Assembly: GCF_025642155.1 (NCBI RefSeq)
Contig: NZ_CP106798.1
Coordinates: 3,968,001-4,032,000, forward strand
Length of the DNA stretch: 64,000 bases
Source: Streptomyces sp. HUAS 15-9
Lineage (GTDB): Bacteria; Actinomycetota; Actinomycetes; Streptomycetales; Streptomycetaceae
Reading direction: 5' to 3'
Part shown: in pieces, positions 26,220 through 33,955 of the stretch
Numbering within the stretch: position 1 is the stretch's first letter
Layout of the letters: the number at the start of each line of letters is the position of its first letter
Made by a program: the position numbers and the translations under genes
Notes under the pieces: model-generated
Database searches by the model: none
The model's input: only the letters and a program-made list of their open reading frames with translations
What the model was told of the DNA's origin: nothing

Positions 26220-26426
26220 TCAGCTGGTCGCCAGCCGGACCATGTCCGCCTGCGGGCCCTTCTGGCCCTGCGAGATCTCGAAGTCGACCCGCTGTCCCTC
26301 TTCCAGGGTGCGGTAGCCGTCCATCTGGATCGCGCTGTAGTGGACGAAAACATCCGCACCACCGTCGACCGCGATGAAGCCGTACCCCTTCTCCGCGTTG
26401 AACCACTTGACGGTGCCCTGAGCCAT
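26220..26426 (-). CDS. Cold-shock protein, short form
   Basis: A 68-aa cold-shock domain protein, starting [22 protein letters not shown], with RNP1 KGYGFIA and RNP2 [15 protein letters not shown] lies upstream of the ATG. RNA chaperone by family. It lies between the MoaD/thrC-type operon and groEL2. The long intergenic stretch upstream may hold a regulated 5' leader, which is usual for cold-shock genes. Confidence 0.93.
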   Translation of the reverse strand: MAQGTVKWFNAEKGYGFIAVDGGADVFVHYSAIQMDGYRTLEEGQRVDFEISQGQKGPQADMVRLATS

Positions 26427-26782
26427 GCCTAACTCCCCTATTACTGGCCCTTGCACAGATCCACACCTCGCGGATCCGGGTCAGACCTCACCCCCCATTG
26501 GCTTGGGGGCGTGCGCCGGAACGCGTCGACCGCGGCTGAATGTATCTGTCCAACTGCCGTCTGCAACAGGTCAATCGGACGAGAATTCTGGACGCGACCG
26601 GTCCGGAATGTGGCGAGAATTCGCCTGAATACAGGGCAAGTCGGGCCCCGCAAAAGGTGTAAAAGCCTCAGAAGGCCCGCATACTTTGGCTACTTCTTGT
26701 CGGGCCTACGGCATGAATCCGGGGCTTCCGACCCGGAGATCGGGAGCGAGTTCCCCAACTGTACCGTGCTCAACCACGCTGA
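26427..26782. other. Intergenic stretch upstream of the cold-shock gene
   Basis: About 356 bases without a supported gene. GC content is a little lower than in the neighbouring genes. It would contain the promoter and 5' leader of the cold-shock gene. I see no reading frame with a family match and no further named element. Confidence 0.5.
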
Positions 26783-26817
26783 ATTGCCCCCTCCGCTTCT
26801 CTCACGGAGGGGGCAAT
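26783..26817 (-). terminator. Strong hairpin terminator after the MoaD/ThiS gene
   Basis: ATTGCCCCCTCCG (26783-26795) pairs with CGGAGGGGGCAAT (26805-26817), a 13-bp perfect stem with a 9-base loop, 41 bases downstream of the carrier-protein gene. Confidence 0.9.
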
Positions 26818-26857
26818 CAGATGAACAATCGGTAACTGCAGTTACCCACGGTAATAA

Positions 26858-27133
26858 TCAGCCGCCGGCGACGGCCGGAATGATGGAGACACCCGAGCCG
26901 TCGGGGGTCGCCGTGTCCAGGCCCTGCTCGAAGCGGACGTCGTCGTCGTTGACGTACACATTGACGAAGCGGCGCAGCTTGCCCTGGTCGTCCAGGACGC
27001 GGGCGGCGATCCCGGTGTGGTTCTTCTCCAGGCTCTCGATGACCTCGGCGAGGGTCGCACCCTCGGCCTGGACCTCGGCCTGGCCGCCCGTGTAGGTGCG
27101 CAGGATGGTGGGGATGCGAACGGTCACGCTCAT
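26858..27133 (-). CDS. MoaD/ThiS-family sulfur-carrier protein
   Basis: A 91-aa beta-grasp protein (MSVTVRIPTILRTYTGG at the start, LRRFVNVYVNDDDVRFEQGLDT in the middle, SGVSIIPAVAGG at the end). It ends exactly in Gly-Gly, the site of adenylation and thiocarboxylation in MoaD, ThiS and CysO, so no C-terminal processing would be needed. It lies 175 bases after the threonine-synthase-like gene, under the same SAM-riboswitch-controlled unit. CysO carriers give sulfur for cysteine and HcyS-type carriers give sulfur for homocysteine; which one applies here is open. Confidence 0.92.
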   Translation of the reverse strand: MSVTVRIPTILRTYTGGQAEVQAEGATLAEVIESLEKNHTGIAARVLDDQGKLRRFVNVYVNDDDVRFEQGLDTATPDGSGVSIIPAVAGG

Positions 27134-27308
27134 ACGATTCGACCTCCGGTGACGATATGACTACGTTGCGTGTCGACCGCCGGGCCGGCGGTTTCGGCCT
27201 GTGGAGCTGACGTAAGACCTCGGCTCGGGTTCGTCCCGGGGGCAGTCGGCCGTGAAGCAGGAACCCCAGCGGGCGACCGCTGGACTCCTCGGGACTCCGG
27301 GGAGGAGG

Positions 27309-28592
27309 TCAAGCGAGGCCAGCCTCTCGGAACGACTCAAGGTTGGGACGAATGGTCGCGGTGAGCCCCGTACCGGCCACCGCGTCCAACGTCTTGAGGC
27401 CGTCACCCGTGTTGAGGACGACCGTGGTCTTGGACGGGTCGAGGACGCCGTCCTTGATGAGCTTCTGTGTCACGCCCACCGTCACACCGCCCGCCGTCTC
27501 GGCGAAGATGCCCTCGGTCCGCGCCAGCAGCTTGATGGCGTCCACGACCTGCTCGTCCGTCACATCCTCCACCGCGCCGCCGGTGCGGCGCGCGATGTCG
27601 AGGACGTACGGCCCGTCGGCCGGGTTGCCGATGGCCAGGGACTTGGCGATGGTGTTCGGCTTCTGCGGGCGGACCACGTCGTGCCCGCCCTTGAAGGCCA
27701 CGGACACCGGGGAGCAGCCCTCGGCCTGGGCGCCGAAGATCTTGTAGGGCCGGTCCTCGACCAGCCCGAGCTTGATCAGCTCCTGCAGACCCTTGTCGAC
27801 CTTGGTGAGCTGGGAGCCGGAGGCGATGGGGACCACGATCTGGTCGGGCAGCCGCCAGCCGAGTTGCTCGCAGATCTCGTACGCCAGGGTCTTGGAGCCC
27901 TCCGCGTAGTACGGCCGCAGGTTGACGTTGACGAAGCCCCAGCCCTCGCCGGCCGGGTCGCCGATCAGCTCGGAGCAGAAGCGGTTCACGTCGTCGTAGT
28001 TGCCCTCGATGCCGACAAGGTTGCCACCGTAGATCGCGGCCATGACGACCTTGCCCTGCTCCAGGTCGTGCGGGATGAACACGCAGGAGCGGAGGCCGGC
28101 GCGGGCGGCCGCGGCGCCGACGGCACCGGCGAGGTTGCCCGTGGAGGAGCAGGACAGGGTGGTGAAGCCGAAGGCGCGGGCGGCCTCCAGGGCCTGGGCG
28201 ACAACGCGGTCCTTGAAGGAGTGCGTCGGGTTGCCGGAGTCGTCCTTCACATACAGGCCGCCGGTCACACCGAGCTCGCGCGCCAGGTTGTCGGCCTTGA
28301 CGAGCTTGGTCCAGCCGGGGTTCAGGTTCGGCTTGTCGGCCACGTCCGCGGGGACGGGCAGCAGCGGCGCGTAGCGCCAGATGTTCGCGGGGCCCGCCTC
28401 GATGCGCCTGCGGAGTTCCTCGGTTTCGTACGCCGAGAAGTCGTACGCGATCTCGAGCGGGCCGAAACACTCCTCGCAGGCGAACACCGGTCCGAGCGGT
28501 ACCCGGTGACCGCACTCGCGACAGCTCAGAGCGGCGGCCGGGCCGAGGTCTACGGTGGGATTGCTGGTGCTTGCAACTGTCTGCACAGCCAT
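27309..28592 (-). CDS. thrC: Threonine synthase family PLP enzyme, possibly a homocysteine synthase
   Basis: A 427-aa fold-type II PLP enzyme. Four cysteines near the N-terminus (residues 24, 27, 39 and 42, as CREC and CEEC) form a zinc ribbon. The PLP Lys is in NPTHSFKDR (K127); SCSSTGNLAGAVG is the phosphate-binding loop, and VVLNTGDGLK is near the end. Threonine synthase acts on O-phosphohomoserine. Two contextual facts argue for a sulfur role: a SAM-I riboswitch directly upstream and a Gly-Gly-ending sulfur carrier downstream. Streptomyces have another thrC with hom and thrB elsewhere. The start MAVQTVAST at 28592 is chosen because the ATG at 28625 is inside the riboswitch P1 helix region. 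Confidence 0.92.
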   Translation of the reverse strand: MAVQTVASTSNPTVDLGPAAALSCRECGHRVPLGPVFACEECFGPLEIAYDFSAYETEELRRRIEAGPANIWRYAPLLPVPADVADKPNLNPGWTKLVKADNLARELGVTGGLYVKDDSGNPTHSFKDRVVAQALEAARAFGFTTLSCSSTGNLAGAVGAAAARAGLRSCVFIPHDLEQGKVVMAAIYGGNLVGIEGNYDDVNRFCSELIGDPAGEGWGFVNVNLRPYYAEGSKTLAYEICEQLGWRLPDQIVVPIASGSQLTKVDKGLQELIKLGLVEDRPYKIFGAQAEGCSPVSVAFKGGHDVVRPQKPNTIAKSLAIGNPADGPYVLDIARRTGGAVEDVTDEQVVDAIKLLARTEGIFAETAGGVTVGVTQKLIKDGVLDPSKTTVVLNTGDGLKTLDAVAGTGLTATIRPNLESFREAGLA

Positions 28593-28611
28593 GGAGGCGA
28601 GGCCCTTTCTC

Positions 28612-28759
28612 CTCATCTTCCTCACGACGCATCTCGCCGTGAGACGGATTTGGCACCTTCCCTAGCCGGGAGCCTCGCGAGCGATCAGTGATCTACGAGA
28701 GCCGACTGGAGGGTTGCCGGGGCTTCATCGGGCCGTGTCCCTCTGCCCCTCTGGATGAG
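28612..28759 (-). ncRNA. SAM-I (S-box) riboswitch in the thrC-type leader
   Basis: On the minus strand the leader shows every core element of SAM-I: P1 closes CUCAUC (28754-28759) with GAUGAG (28612-28617); the P2 region AGAGGGGCAGAGGGA; GGCCCGAUGAAGCCCCGGC followed by AACC; the J3/4 and P4 signature AAGGUGCCAAAUCC; then a GUCUC/GAGAU helix. The 3' arm of P1 includes GAGGAG, the only strong ribosome-site-like stretch before the start, about 15-20 bases away. This suggests control of translation. No terminator hairpin follows. Confidence 0.93.
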
Positions 28760-28891
28760 CTGTATGTGGTTGTAAACGCCCACGACCCTCGACATGCGAT
28801 GGTCATCGGCGTTGTTCAAGACTGTAACCGAAGGCCAGGACAGTTGAGATAGTCGTCCGAACCGCGAGACAACAGTGAGGAGCCGCTGACT

Positions 28892-29836
28892 GTGCTGGAA
28901 GAAGTCGAGCGCTGGCTGGCCACCCGCTCCTGGTCCATGACCGATCGCCCCCTCCACAAGATCCTCGCCGCCAAGCAGCGGACGGGTCAGTCGGTGTCCG
29001 TGGTGCTGCCCGCGCTCAACGAGGAGGAGACGGTCGGTGACATCGTCGCCGTGATCCGTCACGACCTCATGCAGCAGGTCCCGCTCGTCGACGAGATCGT
29101 GGTCGTCGACTCGGGATCCACCGACCGTACCTCCGCGGTGGCCGCCGCCGCGGGCGCCAGGGTCGTCCACCGCGACGACATCCTGCCGCGTATTCCGGCC
29201 GTTCCCGGCAAGGGGGAGGTGCTGTGGCGTTCCCTGCTGGTCACGGGCGGGGACATCGTCTGCTTCATCGACGCCGACCTGAGGGAGTTCTCCTCCGACT
29301 TCGTCACCGGGATCGTCGGCCCGCTGCTGACCGACCCGGACGTCGACCTGGTCAAGGCCATGTACGACCGCCCGCTGGGCGGGGCGACGGGCCAGGGCGG
29401 CCGGGTCACCGAGCTGATGGCGCGCCCGCTGCTGAACATGCACTGGCCGCAGCTGGCCGGCTTCGTGCAGCCGCTCGGCGGCGAGTACGCGGCCCGCCGC
29501 TCCCTGCTGGAACAGCTCCCGTTCCCCGTCGGCTACGGCGTGGAGCTGGGCATGCTGGTCGACGCCCTGCACCTGGTGGGCCTGGACGCGCTCGCGCAGG
29601 TCGACGTGGGTGTGCGCAAGCACCGGCACCAGGACGGGCAGGCGCTGGGCCGGATGGCGGCGGCGATCTACCGGACGGCGCAGCTGCGGCTGGCCCGGGG
29701 CCACCTCATCCGTCCTTCCCTCACCCAGTTCGAGCGGGGCGAGGACGGCTTCGAGCCGCGCACCTACTCGGTGGACACGGAGGAGCGGCCACCGATGGCG
29801 GAGATCGCGGAGTATGCCTCGCGCAGAGTGGCCTGA
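28892..29836 (+). CDS. gpgS: Glucosyl-3-phosphoglycerate synthase (GpgS)
   Basis: A 314-aa GT81/GT-A glycosyltransferase, starting at GTG with GAGGAG upstream. VVLPALNEEETVGDIV is the N-terminal nucleotide-sugar loop, IVVVDSGSTDRT a conserved block, and FIDADL the metal-binding DxD. LGGEYAARRSLLEQLPFPVGYGVELGML is typical for GpgS. The enzyme joins glucose from an NDP-glucose to 3-phosphoglycerate, the first step toward glucosylglycerate and methylglucose polysaccharides. Divergent from the riboswitch operon. Confidence 0.93.
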   Translation: MLEEVERWLATRSWSMTDRPLHKILAAKQRTGQSVSVVLPALNEEETVGDIVAVIRHDLMQQVPLVDEIVVVDSGSTDRTSAVAAAAGARVVHRDDILPRIPAVPGKGEVLWRSLLVTGGDIVCFIDADLREFSSDFVTGIVGPLLTDPDVDLVKAMYDRPLGGATGQGGRVTELMARPLLNMHWPQLAGFVQPLGGEYAARRSLLEQLPFPVGYGVELGMLVDALHLVGLDALAQVDVGVRKHRHQDGQALGRMAAAIYRTAQLRLARGHLIRPSLTQFERGEDGFEPRTYSVDTEERPPMAEIAEYASRRVA

Positions 29837-29919
29837 TCGCTGGAGAACGGCTGTATACGGCCCCCTCGCAGGGTGGAACGTACGTTTGAGCGTTTCCGGG
29901 CCGGGCTAGGTTGAGGCGT

Positions 29920-31356
29920 ATGGCTTCCACGCACGGTGCTGCTGAAGTGCTGGTCGCGTCCAATCGCGGCCCGGTTTCGTACGAGGTGCGCGAGGGGGGT
30001 GCGCTGCATGCCAAGCGGGGCGGTGGCGGGCTGGTCTCGGGGCTGTCGGCCATCGGGCCGCACACGGACGCGGTGTGGGTGTGCGCCGCGCTGAGCGACG
30101 CCGACCGGGAGGCGGTGCGCCGCTCGCACGGCGGCCGGCGGCTGTCCGTGGACGCGACCGGCGGCCAGCAGGTGCGCATGCTGGACATCGACGCGACGGT
30201 GTTCTCCGACGCGTACAACGGCGTCGCCAACTCCGTGCTCTGGTTCGTCCACCACATGCTCTACCAGACCCCGCTGGAGCCGGTGTTCGACGCGGAGTTC
30301 CGGCGCCAGTGGGCGTCGTACGAGGCCTACAACCGGGCGTTCGCCGAGGCGCTGGCGGAGGAGGCCGCCGAGGGCGCCGCGGTGCTGATCCAGGACTACC
30401 ACCTCGCCCTGGCCCCCCGGATGCTCCGGCAGCTCCGCCCCGATCTGCGGATCGGCCATTTCTCGCACACCCCGTGGGCCCCGCCGGACTACTTCCGGCT
30501 CCTGCCCGACGACATCGCGGCCGAGCTGCTCGGCGGCATCCTCGGCGCCGACCACGCGGCCTTCCTCACCCGGCGCTGGGCGGACGCGTTCACCGACTGC
30601 TGTCATGCGGTGCTCGGCCCCGGCATCCCGTCCGGCACGCGCATCGGTGTGCACGGGCTCGGCGCGGACGCGGACTTCCTGCGCAAGCGGGCGCACGAGG
30701 CGGACGTGGCCGAACGGATGACGGCGCTGCGGGCGGAGATCGGCGAGGGCCGCAGGACGATCGTCCGGGTGGACCGCACCGAGCTGTCGAAGAACATCGT
30801 GCGCGGGCTGCTGGCGTACCGGCAGCTGCTGGACGACCACCCCGAGTGGCGCGAGCGGGTCGTGCACGTGGCCTTCGCCTACCCCTCCCGGCAGGACCTG
30901 GCCGTGTACCGGGACTACACGGCGGAGGTGCGGCGCCTCGCGGAGGAGATCAACTCCCGGTACGGGACGCCGGGTTGGACCCCGGTCGAGATGCACGTCA
31001 AGGACGACTTCGCGCGCTCCCTGGCGGCGTACCGGCTGGCGGACGTGGCGCTGGTGAACCCCATCCGGGACGGTATGAACCTGGTCGCCAAGGAGATCCC
31101 GGTCGTCTCCGACGCGGGGTGCGTGCTGGTGCTCTCGCGGGAGGCCGGGGCGTACGAGGAGCTGGGCGAGGACGCGATCGCCGTGAACCCGTACGACATC
31201 GTGGGCACGGCCGGCGCCCTGCACCAGGCGCTGACCATGCCCCCGGAGGAACGGGCGGAGCGTACGAAGCGGCTCGCTGCCGCGGCTACCGCGTTGCCCC
31301 CTGCCCAGTGGTTCCTGGACCAGCTGCACGCGCTGGACGCCGGTCAGTCCAGCTGA
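29920..31356 (+). CDS. otsA: Trehalose-6-phosphate synthase-like GT20 glycosyltransferase (OtsA)
   Basis: A 478-aa GT20 protein starting MASTHGAAEVLVASNRGPVSYEV. Blocks seen are GGGGLVSGLSAIG, FVHHMLYQTPLEP, IQDYHLALAPRMLR, IGHFSHTPWAPPDYFRLLP and NPIRDGMNLVAKE. The HTPW segment and the SKNIVRGLLAYRQLL block differ from the HTPFP and RLDYIKG forms of E. coli OtsA, so it is a divergent branch. It makes trehalose 6-phosphate from glucose 6-phosphate and a nucleotide-glucose, if the assignment holds. It overlaps the convergent otsB by 13 bases, supporting a trehalose role. Confidence 0.85.
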   Translation: MASTHGAAEVLVASNRGPVSYEVREGGALHAKRGGGGLVSGLSAIGPHTDAVWVCAALSDADREAVRRSHGGRRLSVDATGGQQVRMLDIDATVFSDAYNGVANSVLWFVHHMLYQTPLEPVFDAEFRRQWASYEAYNRAFAEALAEEAAEGAAVLIQDYHLALAPRMLRQLRPDLRIGHFSHTPWAPPDYFRLLPDDIAAELLGGILGADHAAFLTRRWADAFTDCCHAVLGPGIPSGTRIGVHGLGADADFLRKRAHEADVAERMTALRAEIGEGRRTIVRVDRTELSKNIVRGLLAYRQLLDDHPEWRERVVHVAFAYPSRQDLAVYRDYTAEVRRLAEEINSRYGTPGWTPVEMHVKDDFARSLAAYRLADVALVNPIRDGMNLVAKEIPVVSDAGCVLVLSREAGAYEELGEDAIAVNPYDIVGTAGALHQALTMPPEERAERTKRLAAAATALPPAQWFLDQLHALDAGQSS

Positions 31357-32210
31357 GCGGCGAGCGTCCGCAGCAGTCGTACGACCCCTTGTGGGCCGTC
31401 CACCACCAGGTCCGCCCGTTCGGCCAGCTCCGTCACCTCCGAGCTGCCGCTGCACACCAGCAGGCCGGGGACGCCGTCTGAGCGGAGCTTGTCGACCGCG
31501 GCGTAGGCGGGGAGGTCGCCGAGGTCGTCGCCGGCGTACACCACGGTCTCGGCGCCGATGTCGCGGACGTATTCCAGGAGGGCGACGCCCTTGTCCATGC
31601 CGGGCGGGCGCAGTTCGAGGACCAGCCGGCCGGGCTCGACGATCAGGCCGTGGCGGGTGGCGAGGTCGGAGAGGGGTTCACGGAGGGCGTCGAAGGCGGC
31701 CTGCGGATCGTCGGCTCGGCGGGTGTGGACGGCGACGGCTCGCCCTTTCTCCTCGATCCAGGTTCCGCGCCAGGCGCCGATCCGGTCCAGGAACCCGGGC
31801 AGTTCGGCACGGACGGCGGCGACGCCGGGGTGCGGGGGCGGTGCGCTGACGGTCCCGCTCACGGCCTCCCAGCGTTCGGCGCCGTAGTGGCCGAGGACGA
31901 CGAGGTGTTCCAGGCCGGGTACGCCCGCGAAGCCGCCGTGCCGCACGGCGACCCCGGCCGGGCGGCCGGTGATCACGGCGACGGAGGCCACCTTGGGGGC
32001 GATCTCGGAGAGTGCGGGTACGGCATCGGGGTGGGCCCGGGCCTGTTCGGGGTCGGCGACGATCGGGGCGAGCGTGCCGTCGAAGTCGAGCCCGATGAGC
32101 GCGGTGCGCGGCCGTGCGAGCAGCGCGTCGAGCCCTTCCCGTCCGGCCTGGGTCACGGGGGTCGGCAGCGGGTCCATCGGGTTGGTGGAGTCCGTCGTAT
32201 GGATGCCCAT
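31344..32210 (-). CDS. otsB: Trehalose-6-phosphate phosphatase (OtsB)
   Basis: A 288-aa HAD phosphatase. Motif I LIGLDFDGTLAPIVADPEQA carries the nucleophile; VAVITGRPAGV is motif II; HYGAERWEA is the family block; VYAGDDLGDLPAYAAV is motif IV. It removes the phosphate from trehalose 6-phosphate. It converges on otsA, with 13 bases of overlap at their stop codons. Start MGIHTTDSTNP; the internal Met 12 residues on is a weaker candidate. Confidence 0.93.
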   Translation of the reverse strand: MGIHTTDSTNPMDPLPTPVTQAGREGLDALLARPRTALIGLDFDGTLAPIVADPEQARAHPDAVPALSEIAPKVASVAVITGRPAGVAVRHGGFAGVPGLEHLVVLGHYGAERWEAVSGTVSAPPPHPGVAAVRAELPGFLDRIGAWRGTWIEEKGRAVAVHTRRADDPQAAFDALREPLSDLATRHGLIVEPGRLVLELRPPGMDKGVALLEYVRDIGAETVVYAGDDLGDLPAYAAVDKLRSDGVPGLLVCSGSSEVTELAERADLVVDGPQGVVRLLRTLAAQLD

Positions 32211-32282
32211 ACCGCGACCCTATCCACGGGAGGGCGGGCGCACCCATGGCTCAGGGGGGCGCACAGGGAAGCGCCACGGTGT

Positions 32283-32516
32283 TCACCGCTCGGAGCGCCG
32301 CGCCTCCCGCACGCGCCGCAGCCGGTTCACCGTCACGGGGTCGTGCGCCAGCGCCCGCTCGTCGTCCAGCAGGGCGTTCAGCAGCTGGTAGTAGCGCACG
32401 GGCGCGAGCCCCAGCTCCTCGCGTATCGCCCGCTCCTTGGCCCCGGGCCCCACGAACCCCCGCCGCTCCAACGCGAGGATCCCCCGCTCTCGCACCCCCA
32501 GCTCGTCCGGCTCCAT
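32283..32516 (-). CDS. DUF3263 domain protein
   Basis: A 77-aa protein, MEPDELGVRERGILALERRGF, with conserved GAKERAIREELGLAPVRYYQLLNALLDD and a basic C-terminal tail (RLRRVREARRSER). The middle resembles a helix-turn-helix-like DUF3263 domain seen in actinobacteria. Function unknown; DNA binding is plausible from fold and charge. It is 50 bases beyond the sugar-binding lipoprotein gene in the same direction. Confidence 0.85.
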   Translation of the reverse strand: MEPDELGVRERGILALERRGFVGPGAKERAIREELGLAPVRYYQLLNALLDDERALAHDPVTVNRLRRVREARRSER

Positions 32517-32566
32517 ACGAGGAACGGTAGCCCGGCCCACTGACGGCGGCCCCACCCGCCGAGGCC

Positions 32567-33874
32567 TCACCCCACGTCGCGGCTGTCCGCCGTCGTCGCT
32601 GTCGTCTGGAGGCGGTTCAGGATCGTCACCGGGCTGCCTGCGGGGGTGACGGCCTGGCCGATCGTCTTTTTGATGTCGGCGCTCACTCCCGCCCAGGAGG
32701 TCTTGCCGACCGGGTAGAGCGCCGACGTGGGGAGCTGGTTGAGGAAGGGGTGGAGGTTCGCGTCCTTGGTGGACTGGGACATGGCGTCCGACGCGGCGCC
32801 GGTGACCGGCAGCAGGCCGTACTCGCGGGAGAAGCCGAGGACGTTCTTCTCGCTGTAGACGAAGTCGAGGAAGTCGCCGACCTGCTCGGCGTGGCCGTTC
32901 TGTTTGAAGGCCATCATCCAGTCGGCCACGCCCATCGAGGACCGGGACTGTCCGGTCCGCCCCGGCATCGGCACCGTGCCGAACTTCACGCCCTTGGCGG
33001 CGGCCTGCTTCATCAGCGTGGGATGCCCGTTGAGCATGCCGACCTGACCGTCCGCGAACGCCGCGAAGGCGTCGGCCCGGTTGAGCTTGCCCGGCGCGAC
33101 CGGCCCGGTCAGCCCCTTGCCGACGAGCTGGTCCTTGAGCCAGGTGAAGGTCTCCACGTTCTCGGCGGAGTCGAAGCTGTAGGTGCCGACGTCGTCGGTG
33201 ATGCCGGAGCCGCCGCTCAACAGCCACTGCATGGTCTCGGCCTGCGCCTCCTCGGGCCCGAGGGGCAGCGCGTACGGGTACTTGACCCCCTCGGCCTTCA
33301 GCGCCTTCGCGTCGGCCGCGAGCTCGCTCCAGTCGGTGGGCGCGGAGATGCCGGCCTTGGCGAAGAGGGTCTTGTTGTAGAAGAGCACGCGGGTGGAGGC
33401 GGCGAACGGGATGCCGTACTGGACGTGGCTCCACTGCCCGGCCTCGGAGAGCTGGGGGAGGAAGGACGCCTGGACGGGTATGGAGAGCAGGTCGGAGACC
33501 TGGTACAGCTTGCCCGCGGCCGCGTAGTCGGCGTACGCGCCGATCTGGGCCATGTCGGGCGCCTTTCCGGCGTCGACCATCTCCTTGACCTTGCGGTCGA
33601 CGTCGTTCCAGGAGTAGACGCTGACCTCGACCTTCACCCCGGGGTGTCGGCCCTCGTACTCCTTGACCAGCTTGTCCCAGTACTTCGTGGAGCTGTTGGC
33701 GGCGGAGTCGCCGTAGTCGGCCGCGACCAGTCTGAGGGTCACGTCCGAGGAACCCGTGCTCCCACAGCCACCGAGAACCGCCGTCATGCCCATTGCGGAC
33801 ACCACCGCGATCATTCCTGCCCTACGCCGCCGCACTACTACTGCCCCAACTCTGTCGTCTTGTCGTTTCACCAT
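32567..33874 (-). CDS. Sugar ABC transporter substrate-binding lipoprotein
   Basis: A 435-aa secreted lipoprotein. The start MVKRQDDRVG gives a basic n-region (VRRRRAG), a hydrophobic core and a lipobox LGGC with Cys37. The mature part reads LRLVAADYGDSAANSSTKYWDKLVKEYEGRHPGVKVEVSVYSWND, typical of cluster B solute-binding proteins for oligosaccharides. No permease genes are next to it, so it depends on partners elsewhere. It is divergent from nagK-nagA across dre-like boxes, which makes N-acetylglucosamine or a chito-oligosaccharide the likely ligand. An earlier ATG (33883) is possible. Confidence 0.88.
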   Translation of the reverse strand: MVKRQDDRVGAVVVRRRRAGMIAVVSAMGMTAVLGGCGSTGSSDVTLRLVAADYGDSAANSSTKYWDKLVKEYEGRHPGVKVEVSVYSWNDVDRKVKEMVDAGKAPDMAQIGAYADYAAAGKLYQVSDLLSIPVQASFLPQLSEAGQWSHVQYGIPFAASTRVLFYNKTLFAKAGISAPTDWSELAADAKALKAEGVKYPYALPLGPEEAQAETMQWLLSGGSGITDDVGTYSFDSAENVETFTWLKDQLVGKGLTGPVAPGKLNRADAFAAFADGQVGMLNGHPTLMKQAAAKGVKFGTVPMPGRTGQSRSSMGVADWMMAFKQNGHAEQVGDFLDFVYSEKNVLGFSREYGLLPVTGAASDAMSQSTKDANLHPFLNQLPTSALYPVGKTSWAGVSADIKKTIGQAVTPAGSPVTILNRLQTTATTADSRDVG

Positions 33875-33882
33875 GTGGACCA

Positions 33883-33928
33883 TGAGGTCTAAACCTAGGT
33901 CTACACCACGTGAGTGGACTAGACCTCT
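33883..33928. promoter_or_regulatory. Cluster of DasR-type (dre) sites between the lipoprotein gene and nagK
   Basis: Three matches to the 16-base dre palindrome, AGTGGTCTAGACCACT. The best is 33913-33928 (AGTGGACTAGACCTCT, 14 of 16). Two weaker ones are 33883-33898 (TGAGGTCTAAACCTAG, 10 of 16) and 33895-33910 (CTAGGTCTACACCACG, 11 of 16). They lie directly before the lipoprotein start and before nagK. DasR represses amino-sugar genes unless GlcN-6-P or GlcNAc-6-P is present. The best site is a strong match; the other two are inference. Confidence 0.8.
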
Positions 33929-33955
33929 TGCAGGTCGGAGGTCCACACTGTTCCC

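Noticed and set aside
28593..28625. An ATG at 28625 as an earlier start of the threonine-synthase-like gene
   Set aside because: It lies at the riboswitch P1 3' strand, and the added residues (MRRKGLAS) are not family-like.
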